A program made the position numbers and the translations under genes. DNA of 64,000 bases from Phaeocystidibacter marisrubri. Its GTDB lineage: Bacteria; Bacteroidota; Bacteroidia; Flavobacteriales; Schleiferiaceae. Below are positions 57,695-64,000 of the stretch, piece after piece; positions within the stretch are counted from its first letter, which is position 1, and the number at the start of each line of letters is the position of its first letter. The DNA lies in NCBI RefSeq assembly GCF_008933165.1, contig NZ_WBVQ01000002.1:1263569-1327568 (forward strand), given 5' to 3'. The notes below the pieces were generated by a model. The model searched no databases, was not told the origin of the DNA, and saw only the letters and a list, made by a program, of their open reading frames with translations.

Positions 57695-58027
57695 TCACCA
57701 ACAATATTGAATAGTATCAGCACCAGTTGCAACAATACATGAATCACCTCTTGATTTGGTCAGAATCATACCAGTATCTAAACTCTTATAAAATCTCATA
57801 CTGTTGGGCATTTCTACGGTGATTGTATCCAAACGCGTTGAATCACTGGACAGCAGCAAGAGACTTCTATACATATGCTGCTTTTCATTTCTAAACTTGG
57901 CCTTTATTTCGCCATGAAATGAATTACTTAAATATTGTCTCCTAATATCTTTTTCAAGCTCACTACTGTTCTGTATTAAAACGTAAATCAATACTGCAGC
58001 TATGATTATCAAACCTATTTTCTTCAT
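57695..58027 (-). CDS. Small membrane-anchored immunity-like protein
   Basis: This 110-aa protein has one N-terminal membrane helix (IGLIIIAAVLIYVLIQN), then a polar domain (EIKAKFRNEKQHMYRSLLLL, ending CIVATGADTIQYCW). No family is recognised. It follows a decayed toxin remnant (58055-58172) on the same strand and ends at a terminator. Size, anchoring and position fit an Rhs immunity protein facing the periplasm. Confidence 0.5.
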   Translation of the reverse strand: MKKIGLIIIAAVLIYVLIQNSSELEKDIRRQYLSNSFHGEIKAKFRNEKQHMYRSLLLLSSDSTRLDTITVEMPNSMRFYKSLDTGMILTKSRGDSCIVATGADTIQYCW

Positions 58028-58054
58028 CTTGAAAATTATAATATTATTAGCAAA

Positions 58055-58172
58055 CTATGGACGATAAGTATTTGTACTCCATGCGGAAAAGCTTGGATCA
58101 TAACCATTCATAAGCTTGCTAATCATTTTCCACCTACCGAAATTTGTAATGCTTCAGTAGCTGTAATGTGAG
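58055..58172 (-). pseudogene. Remnant of a toxin C-terminus with a frameshift
   Basis: The minus strand reads HITATEALQISVGGK in one frame. After a one-base shift it continues as MISKLMNGYDPSFSAWSTN and ends TYRP plus stop, 27 bases before the small immunity-like gene. The continuous sense across the shift suggests the last 40 or so residues of a dead toxin. No family is assigned. Confidence 0.35.
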
Positions 58173-58244
58173 AAAGTCATTTTTGAAGAGGCATACCCAT
58201 GTGATATAATTTACGCCCAATAGAAAGATAATCAGTTCCTTCCG

Positions 58245-58697
58245 CTACCAACGTACAGAATAATTACCATTTTGATACAATGTCACATCTATCTCCTGAA
58301 TATCGCTTAAATAATAAGATTCGAGCTTTGACCACTTGAAGGCAACATTATCCTTCTTATCCAGCAACACGAAAGATAGGGTGTTAAGTTGAGTTAGATT
58401 ATTATCCATACAGTAGCAAATTGAATCGATGTTAATTTGAGAATCGTAATCACCCCTGTAAATGACACCTTGTCTAAGTATCAAGACTTCATAGTCATTA
58501 TGATTTAATGCGAACTTCAAATCGAAATTGAATGCTAAAGTAGCGTGCTTTCTGTCTATACAGCTACATTTATCACACCAGTTGGACTCCTCATAAGTTA
58601 AGTATGCCTCATACCCTTGTCGTGACCAAAGTTGGTTCGGTTCAGGTTGATGACATCCGACCGCCATAACGCTCAATAAAATCGGAAATACTCTCAT
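58245..58697 (-). CDS. Lipoprotein, probable immunity partner of the toxin module at 58694
   Basis: This 150-aa protein has a lipobox (LLSVMAVGC, Cys15) and a polar body with a CDKCSC cluster (NWCDKCSCIDRKHATLAFN) and a further CYCMD. Its start overlaps the stop of the toxin module by 4 bp, the coupling normally seen for toxin and immunity genes. The family is unknown. A lipoprotein immunity suggests the toxin acts outside the cytoplasmic membrane. Confidence 0.6.
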   Translation of the reverse strand: MRVFPILLSVMAVGCHQPEPNQLWSRQGYEAYLTYEESNWCDKCSCIDRKHATLAFNFDLKFALNHNDYEVLILRQGVIYRGDYDSQINIDSICYCMDNNLTQLNTLSFVLLDKKDNVAFKWSKLESYYLSDIQEIDVTLYQNGNYSVRW

Positions 58698-59797
58698 TGT
58701 GGTGAGAAAAATAATTCTCCTTGATAAACTCCAAATGGTGTACTCCCAGGCTGAACGGGATGAGCCGCTCCATGTGGCGTAAAGACGGCGCCATCTATTG
58801 TCTGCATTTCAGGAGCAGCATTAGGTATTCCGAACCTTCGTTCTGACCAAGTTCCTAGCGTAAACTGATAATCAGTCCTAACAGGGAACGCCATTACACT
58901 AGCACCTGTGGCATTTGAAATACCCTGAGCTAAACTCCCCTCTCGATCGATGAAGAATGTTGAACCCACAACGCTAAAGTTTGTACCCATGGCGGTCCGA
59001 CATGCAAAAGAGGAAATGTTTGATTCTGTTCCATTAAAAGACCCTGAATTTAGGTCCCTCACATTTGATCCATCTAGACGATACTTGTCAGCATTCTCAG
59101 TGCCATATCCAAATTCGACCGCTCCTGGTACGCCGTGGGAATACATTTCCATATCAGTGACTTTATCGGATAGTCTGTCGTCGCTAAGGTCTGCACATGA
59201 GGTTGATTTCGAATTAATATAGCTCGTCATCTCATCAACAGAATTAACTGTTACTAAAGATCCTCCATATCCCTCAACCGAGCTCCTAATTCTTGCTATC
59301 TGATCTTCAGTATATCCACCAGTAAATAAAACCATAGTTCTACTCTCTGCAGATTGAGAACTGCTTTCTGACCACTCTCTCATTGCTCTTATTCCCTGAT
59401 TAACAAACATCAGTTTGTTGCCGGCTCCAGCAGCATTTTGACTTCCAACAACGACAATATTCTCATTTCCGTCAGGATCAACAAAGGCGAGAGGATTGTT
59501 ATTGCTAAATACATAGCCCGACACTCTAGGATATTTATGCGCCAACAGATCCACACTCAACCAAATACTCAACTGGTTGTCATAATACCTCGCCCCATAA
59601 TAAGCATAGCCCGTCTCTTGTTCCAACTCAGCGCTTCGCGCGCAACGTTCGATCGAAGCAGTGCTTCTCACTCCGTCGTCATTAAACCGATACGGACCAT
59701 CAAATCCTGGTGTTGGTTGATTGTACGTATGCATGTTTTCACCCCATAGGTTGGTAAGGAAGAACTGGTGTACTATCCCTTGTTTGTTCGTCACCAT
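58694..59797 (-). CDS. Orphan Rhs core fragment with C-terminal toxin, possible cysteine peptidase
   Basis: The first 120 residues are the end of an Rhs core: GPYRFNDDGVRSTASIERC, ETGYAYYGARYYDNQLSIWL, then NNNPLAFVDPDGNE, the point where the core usually gives way to the toxin. The remaining 250 residues form the variable part. YSHGVPGAVEFGYG and, about 40 residues on, ISSFACRTAMG resemble a His/Cys dyad of caspase-like (clan CD) peptidases; this is inference. The Rhs frame continues upstream of the ATG to a stop at 59960-59962 with no start, so this is a displaced module cut off from a complete rhs gene. It may be silent unless recombined. The cognate immunity gene overlaps its end. Confidence 0.7.
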   Translation of the reverse strand: MVTNKQGIVHQFFLTNLWGENMHTYNQPTPGFDGPYRFNDDGVRSTASIERCARSAELEQETGYAYYGARYYDNQLSIWLSVDLLAHKYPRVSGYVFSNNNPLAFVDPDGNENIVVVGSQNAAGAGNKLMFVNQGIRAMREWSESSSQSAESRTMVLFTGGYTEDQIARIRSSVEGYGGSLVTVNSVDEMTSYINSKSTSCADLSDDRLSDKVTDMEMYSHGVPGAVEFGYGTENADKYRLDGSNVRDLNSGSFNGTESNISSFACRTAMGTNFSVVGSTFFIDREGSLAQGISNATGASVMAFPVRTDYQFTLGTWSERRFGIPNAAPEMQTIDGAVFTPHGAAHPVQPGSTPFGVYQGELFFSPQ

Positions 59798-60130
59798 GGC
59801 AACACTACTCAGATAGTCAGGATGATACCAATAGCGATCACCGTTAAAACAACAGGTGGAATCACCTCCTGTGCTGCCTGATTTTAAAGTAGACGAGCTG
59901 GTGTATTCGGGATAGAGTACCTCAATCTGATTACTTGCAAAGAGGCTTTCTTCGGTGTATTATGCCTCTACTAAAAGTCATATTCTATACCCTCAGACAA
60001 TTCAATTTTTCCAAAACACCCACTTCGAAATTTTGAAGTAGGTGATAAGAAAAGGATACGTTTCCACAGCTAGTGTTTATGCGGGTTTATCTATCAAATT
60101 CTTCTTTTTCATTTGTTGGCGGACTAAAAG
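59530..60130 (-). repeat. Duplicated boundary segment, copy 1
   Basis: About 600 bases here are closely similar to 62700-63300. In minus-strand order the segment holds the tail of an immunity-like gene, the core word at 60073-60089, a non-coding spacer, and an Rhs core fragment (SLFASNQIEVLYPEYTSS, GDRYWYHPDYLSSVAMVTN). In this copy the core frame is cut by TAA at 59960-59962. Confidence 0.8.
60064..60130. repeat. Boundary repeat, copy C
   Basis: CTAGTGTTTATGCGGGTTTA begins at 60070 and is followed by sequence shared with 63234-63300 up to the ACTAAAAGGG region. GTGTTTATGCGGGTTTA (60073-60089) is identical to 31089-31105. On the minus strand it encodes the end of the gene at 60087 (FSPPTNEKEEFDR). 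Confidence 0.75.
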
Positions 60131-60584
60131 GGTGAGCCTCGCATGGCTTCAGAAAAACCATACTATTATGTACAAAATGAATCTTATCTCTTCTTCGTCC
60201 TTGAGGTGATAAATCATTCTGATCAATTACTTTAATCAAACTCAATTCTGAAATCGTGTCTATGATTAATACTGATGTTCCATTAGCTAAAGATGCTGAG
60301 CTATAGTTCATGATTTCGACTTCCTGGTCCAAGAATGCTTCGTAATTCTTCACATCCGAACCATCACCAATCCGGCTCATAGTTGGAACTCTTCCATGAT
60401 TATCTGAACATACATATCCAATTTTTCCAATCTGGACTTCTTCATTTTTCAAATAAATCATGACAATAGAAAAAAGGGCTCCTACAACCATGGTTAGAAT
60501 GAAGATTGGATGAGAAATTAATCGCCTAAGTCCGTTAAAAAATTTATTAATCATAAGAAGTCTAATAACACAAATTAATTCCAT
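60087..60584 (-). CDS. Membrane-anchored immunity-like protein of the second Rhs module
   Basis: This 165-aa protein has one N-terminal membrane helix (IFILTMVVGALFSIVMIYL) and a polar domain (EEVQIGKIGYVCSDNHGRV ... INDTISEL-like strands ... KIHFVHNSMVFLKPCEA). A short tail, SPPTNEKEEFDR, is shared with neighbouring modules. Its ATG directly follows the stop of the toxin module at 60585. Met12 (MINKFFNGL) is an alternative start. No family is recognised. Confidence 0.55.
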   Translation of the reverse strand: MELICVIRLLMINKFFNGLRRLISHPIFILTMVVGALFSIVMIYLKNEEVQIGKIGYVCSDNHGRVPTMSRIGDGSDVKNYEAFLDQEVEIMNYSSASLANGTSVLIIDTISELSLIKVIDQNDLSPQGRRRDKIHFVHNSMVFLKPCEAHPFSPPTNEKEEFDR

Positions 60585-61409
60585 CTAAAATTCGCGGATT
60601 TCCTCGGCTCGAGCCTGATAATCTGCAGACATCCAAACATTCTCTTCAAAGTAAGAATATACGACCTGTTCAGTTACACGTTTTGAAGAACCAGTGCCTA
60701 CTGTCACATTGGCCATTCGTCGTCCTGTTTCGCTATTAATTCGAACGTCAGTAACACCCCACTGAAGATCCCCTGGATTTATCTTTTGAACTTCATCATA
60801 TGTTAGTGAAATTGATTCTACTATGTCCGTTGACATGACAGATAATTCGACGCCAACACCAACTCCTACCATGAGAGTTATACCACGGGGGCCAAAGCCA
60901 ATGCCACCAGCAAGTCCAAGAGCGCCACCTGCAGATGCTTGCCAGCCGGGTTTATGATATTGTTCAAGAAACGTTTCGCTTGCAGGATCTTGGCTAATCC
61001 CTGCCATTTCATGAGCCATTGCTCCAATATATAACTCTGGCTCTTCGCCTTCTGCCATATCAGTAGGATCTATAAAGACTTCCGTTCTGCTTGTAAAATG
61101 TGTAACACCCACCTCATCTCGTGCTACCCCAGCTTGTCTTAACAAATTTGCTCCGACAAAAGCACCCGCGCTTACTTTCGCCTCTGTAAAAGTTGTAGTT
61201 ACCCCAGGATATCGGTCGCCCCATAGCCAGCCATCCCAAAATGGCAGTGGAGTAAACGGCCAATTCCCATCAGGGTCAACCATCATAATTGGATTATTGT
61301 GGCTGAATGCATATGGTGTGATATTCGGACCATTTGCCGCCAACGGATCCACACTCAACCACGTACTCAACCTATTGTCATAATACCTCGCTCGCCCCAT
61401 GATACGCAT
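60585..61409 (-). CDS. Orphan Rhs C-terminal module 2, toxin of unknown activity
   Basis: The first 55 residues are Rhs core (RARYYDNRLSTWLSVDPLAA ... FSHNNPIMMVDPDGNW). About 220 variable residues follow, with a glycine-rich hydrophobic stretch (GALGLAGGIGFGPRGITLMV) and AMAHEMAGISQ, which is not a full HExxH motif. Upstream of the ATG the core continues in another frame (RFNGTELDQETGYAYHGA). A 4-base duplication, CTCGCTCG at 61387-61394 on the plus strand, breaks the frame. So this too is a displaced, inactivated end of an rhs gene. The partner immunity gene abuts it. Confidence 0.6.
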   Translation of the reverse strand: MRIMGRARYYDNRLSTWLSVDPLAANGPNITPYAFSHNNPIMMVDPDGNWPFTPLPFWDGWLWGDRYPGVTTTFTEAKVSAGAFVGANLLRQAGVARDEVGVTHFTSRTEVFIDPTDMAEGEEPELYIGAMAHEMAGISQDPASETFLEQYHKPGWQASAGGALGLAGGIGFGPRGITLMVGVGVGVELSVMSTDIVESISLTYDEVQKINPGDLQWGVTDVRINSETGRRMANVTVGTGSSKRVTEQVVYSYFEENVWMSADYQARAEEIREF

Positions 61410-61492
61410 ACCCCGTCTCCTGGTCGAGCTCCGTACCGTTAAACCTGTAACCTATTCATAGTGTATATCTGATGAGTATCAATATTTCCTTT

Positions 61493-61993
61493 CTAATTAA
61501 CAAAAACCGGAACGTGTGATGAACATAGGATGAGATTCTTCTCGAAATCATAGTAGAATAGGAACAATTCGAACCCTCCACTATTCAACGGATAATCATC
61601 CTCAACCACACCTTTATAGACAGATGCACAAAAAAAACCTTTGTGTATCCCCGAGAAGTGAATCCGATATTCTGTATCCCTTGAGCAGTCTTTTGCAACA
61701 CTATTAACAAAAGAATTTAACGCTTGACCCTCAGGCGCATCCACCCCCTCGCTTAAAACCTCCCAATTGAAGAGATCATTTGCCTTCTGAAAGAAGTTTA
61801 AACATGAATCTGTCCTAATAAACTGCAAGCTTGTAATTGTAGAATCCACTACTACCTGACATGGATATACTGAATTACCTTCTTCTTGAATAACAGATAA
61901 TACAATATTGTAGGCCATTTCATAGGGATTGGTTTTATAATGTTGATTTACATTTAGTATACTTACCATCATACTGATCCAAAAAAATCTCAT
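61493..61993 (-). CDS. Exported immunity-like protein of the third Rhs module
   Basis: This 166-aa protein has a short hydrophobic N-terminus (MRFFWISMMVSILNV) that could be a signal or anchor. A mixed body follows with several cysteines (NSVYPCQVVVDSTITSLQF, GIHKGFFCASVYKGVV, KNLILCSSHVPVFVN). It lies 11 bp after the metallopeptidase-like toxin module and is its probable immunity. No family is recognised. Confidence 0.55.
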   Translation of the reverse strand: MRFFWISMMVSILNVNQHYKTNPYEMAYNIVLSVIQEEGNSVYPCQVVVDSTITSLQFIRTDSCLNFFQKANDLFNWEVLSEGVDAPEGQALNSFVNSVAKDCSRDTEYRIHFSGIHKGFFCASVYKGVVEDDYPLNSGGFELFLFYYDFEKNLILCSSHVPVFVN

Positions 61994-62004
61994 CTCTAAA
62001 AGGT

Positions 62005-62796
62005 TTATGGTTCTACATGAGTAAATGGATAAACACCATTTCTCAAAATAATGCGAGCTGCACTACCAAAAGGAATATAACTTCTTCCATTTGAAGGGAG
62101 TGCTTTAGGGGCATAAGAGCTACGTTCTCCCCATTCTGGACCTAACTGTCCTCTAATACTGTTCATGTGATCAACGATTGGGCCTGTTCCCGGAAATTCC
62201 TTATCGTCTTTTAATCCAGTGAGCCAATGGCGAACTTCGTGCAAGAACACCATCCCAAATCCCATTGTCCTCTTATCAACTCCTCTAGTTCCACGAACAA
62301 AGCCATTTATTTGATTTGGATTTAATTTGATCTGAGCATTGTCCTGCTGCATACCAGCTGTCCGCGTTGTTTCCTTCATAGTCCCCAAAACATAAACTCT
62401 CTTTTCGCTTTTGATTATACTCAAAAGATCACCTCTTGCCAACGAACTCCCTCCTTCCTGAAGAATAGCATCTCCATTTTCATCTCTTAGATAGTCTAGA
62501 TATACTTGATTCCTGTTAACTTTTGTAATAATCAAACCCAAACCAGTTTCTGCCTCTAATTCCTTAATTAATGCTCCTATAATATTCGTTCCCCATGTCT
62601 TATCGAACCATAATAATCCGGCTATATTTAGACTATCTCCATTAGGGTCAATATATCGAACAGGATTATTCCCACTAAACACATAGGGTGAACTATGTGG
62701 ATATTTATCAGCGAGCCTATCTACAGATAACCATTGAGAAATTTGACTATCATAATACCTCGCCCCATAATACGCATACCCCGTCTCTTGATCCAA
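62005..62796 (-). CDS. Orphan Rhs C-terminal module 3, putative zinc metallopeptidase toxin
   Basis: An Rhs core end (QETGYAYYGARYYDSQISQW ... FSGNNPVRYIDPNGDS) leads into a 210-residue variable part that contains HEVRH (FLHEVRHWLTGLKDD), an HExxH zinc-peptidase signature, with a later DHMNSIRGQ that could supply a third ligand. This suggests a protein- or peptide-cleaving toxin. The only start is TTG at 62796, inside the core. The core upstream lies in another frame owing to a one-base loss near 62829. The module is therefore probably silent and displaced. The immunity-like gene follows after 11 bp. Confidence 0.65.
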   Translation of the reverse strand: MDQETGYAYYGARYYDSQISQWLSVDRLADKYPHSSPYVFSGNNPVRYIDPNGDSLNIAGLLWFDKTWGTNIIGALIKELEAETGLGLIITKVNRNQVYLDYLRDENGDAILQEGGSSLARGDLLSIIKSEKRVYVLGTMKETTRTAGMQQDNAQIKLNPNQINGFVRGTRGVDKRTMGFGMVFLHEVRHWLTGLKDDKEFPGTGPIVDHMNSIRGQLGPEWGERSSYAPKALPSNGRSYIPFGSAARIILRNGVYPFTHVEP

Positions 62797-63145
62797 CTCA
62801 GCGCTTCGCGCGCAACGTTCGATCGAAGAGTGCTTCTCACTCCGTCGTCATTAAACCGATACGGACTATCAAATCCTGGTGTTGGTTGATTGTACGTATG
62901 CATGTTTTCGCCCCATGGGTTGGTAAGGAAGTACTGGTGTACTATCCCTTGTTTGTTCGTCACCATGGCAACACTGCCCAAGTAATCTGGATGATACCAA
63001 TAGCGATCACCGTTAAAACAACAAGTGAAATCACCTCCTGTGCTGCCTGATTATAAAGAAGACGAGCTGGCGTATTCGGGATAGAGCACGTCCATCTGGT
63101 TGCTGGCAAAGAGGCTTTCTTCGGTGTAGTAGGCCTCTTCTAAAA
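62797..63145 (-). pseudogene. Rhs core fragment with stop codon and frameshift
   Basis: The frame reads EEAYYTEESLFASNQMDVLY, then PEYASSSSL and a TAA at 63051-63053, where the other copy has a lysine codon. It continues through GDRYWYHPDYLGSVAMVTNK (the Rhs YYHPDHLGS-type motif) to FNDDGVRST, where a base missing near 62829, compared with 59660, shifts the frame. It is the upstream part of the module at 62005. Confidence 0.75.
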
Positions 63146-63233
63146 GTTATATTCTATACCCTCAGACAATTCAATTTTTCTAAAACACCTAATTCGAGAT
63201 TTTGAAGTCATTGATTTAGAAAATGTTACGTTT

Positions 63234-63300
63234 GTGAGGCTAGTGTTTATGCGGTTTCATCTATTTCATTCTTCCTTTTCGTTTGTTGGCGGACTAAAAG
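63234..63300. repeat. Boundary repeat, copy D
   Basis: CTAGTGTTTATGCGGTTTCA begins at 63240, with the same following sequence as at 60070. The core GTGTTTATGCGGTTTCA (63243-63259) matches copy C at 15 of 17 bases. The previous gene's stop lies inside this repeat in a different frame from that used at 60087. Confidence 0.7.
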
Positions 63301-63986
63301 GGTGAGTCCGTCGGGGATCCCCGATCCTCACAATCACACTTGATGTAATGAACATCTTGGCTCCTTCCAGAGGTGAAAACTATCTTTATTACTTGATTTG
63401 ATGTACATCTAAAATATACAGGTTCAAGATACATTGTAAGGCCTGAATCTTTTATCTCTACTGTATCATTCGTAATTATTTCAACATGTAAATTCTGAAA
63501 ATGAGTTATTGGAACGTTAAAAAAGATTAATTCTGGATTATTTATCTCAGTGGTGTCTGGTGTCTCGCGATTGGTCTTATGAGTAATGATTTTAGAAACA
63601 AAGTAGAATTGCATCAGTTTAATTCTTGTTTCATCCAAACTAAAACTCACAAATAGCCTCTCTGGATACTTAATCGCAATAGAGTCTTCAAACTTCAATT
63701 CTATGAAGATGTCCTCGTTCTGAACATAAAATGTATCTAGCCACATACATCCAGATGCCTCAGCTTTAATATCGGAATCCAAGTTAACTACTTGTATAAC
63801 TAAGTGTTTTGAACTTGAATGTTCAAGAACTTCGAGCATAATTGGGGTTAAATAATTCGTCTTGTTTGAATAATCAACTACCAATGTGTCTCCAGTTCCT
63901 AGAGCTGATTTTGTTATCACAATGAATAGTGACAATATCATCCAATCAAAACATTTACTGGTGCTCATCTCTTGGTTGTATTTCAT
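63294..63986 (-). CDS. Exported immunity-like protein at the window edge
   Basis: This 230-aa protein has a signal segment (FDWMILSLFIVITKSALGTG) preceded by several polar residues; Met7 is the better start for a signal peptide. The body is beta-rich (KHLVIQVVNLDSDIKAEASG, YPERLFVSFSLDETRIKLMQ) and ends near KCDCEDRGSPTDSPF, inside boundary repeat D. By position it is the immunity-like gene of a toxin module that would lie just beyond the right edge. No family is recognised. Confidence 0.5.
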   Translation of the reverse strand: MKYNQEMSTSKCFDWMILSLFIVITKSALGTGDTLVVDYSNKTNYLTPIMLEVLEHSSSKHLVIQVVNLDSDIKAEASGCMWLDTFYVQNEDIFIELKFEDSIAIKYPERLFVSFSLDETRIKLMQFYFVSKIITHKTNRETPDTTEINNPELIFFNVPITHFQNLHVEIITNDTVEIKDSGLTMYLEPVYFRCTSNQVIKIVFTSGRSQDVHYIKCDCEDRGSPTDSPF

Positions 63987-64000
63987 TTGGTATTTGAAAT

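Larger units (their letters stand above)
62700..63300 (-). repeat. Duplicated boundary segment, copy 2
   Basis: Closely similar to 59530-60130 over its whole length, including the non-coding spacer between the previous immunity gene and the Rhs core fragment. The two copies carry different inactivating changes. Confidence 0.8.

Noticed and set aside
59438-59749. Plus-strand frames opposite the Rhs core copies (also 62688-63050)
   Set aside because: Both are mirror images of the duplicated Rhs core and contain the same antisense peptide. The minus-strand Rhs motifs explain the sequence.

Overview
The window comes from a member of the Bacteroidota, most likely a Flavobacteriales-type bacterium. 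Three proteins carry type IX secretion (T9SS) C-terminal sorting domains. Other pointers are LytTR and TPR-kinase signalling, a TPR/histidine-kinase/receiver/AraC hybrid regulator, a HYC_CC_PP-like protein beside a Cus-type efflux pump, a Sec-type (clade II) nosZ cluster, and promoter-like TAnnTTTG boxes. I see no tRNA, rRNA or CRISPR array. All assignments come from reading the sequence; no database search was run.

Layout. (1) 1-5.1 kb: the 3' part of a T9SS-exported FG-GAP repeat protein that starts before the window, then a small membrane-anchored protein. (2) 5.3-12.6 kb: a metal-efflux operon (HYC_CC_PP-like protein, CusA-type RND pump, TolC-like channel, CusB-type adaptor) closed by a good terminator. 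(3) 13.1-18.6 kb: a lone receiver protein, a 1062-aa hybrid regulator and a T9SS cargo protein. (4) 18.7-26.4 kb: a nitrogen-oxide block. An Rrf2 regulator and a RIC/ScdA repair protein diverge from a seven-gene nos operon (cytochrome c, NosZ, membrane protein, NosL, NosD, NosF, NosY). The shared promoter region holds three abutting 18-bp dyads. (5) 26.4-30.8 kb: a decayed AraC-type gene, a LytTR regulator with its TPR kinase, and another T9SS cargo protein. (6) 31.4-55.3 kb: a 24-kb, six-gene, same-strand cluster of unusual proteins without visible signal peptides. They are a Hint-domain protein, an FN3-like protein, a 1230-aa protein of unknown fold, two tandem ComEC-type metallo-beta-lactamase hydrolases and a 3995-aa protein with many LysM-like segments. 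(7) 55.3-64 kb, minus strand: a graveyard of displaced Rhs toxin C-termini, each followed by an immunity-like gene, with repeated boundary DNA. The intact rhs gene would be expected beyond the right end of the window.

The strongest candidate for an undescribed system is the six-gene cluster. Its gene spacing (3-47 bp) implies joint expression, and its domain mix (self-processing Hint, hydrolase pair, LysM giant) does not match a pathway I know. The 17-bp word GTGTTTATGCGGGTTTA occurs exactly, in the same orientation, upstream of it and inside the Rhs array. A 15/17 version lies just after its last gene. This raises the possibility that the cluster was inserted into, or assembled together with, the Rhs region.
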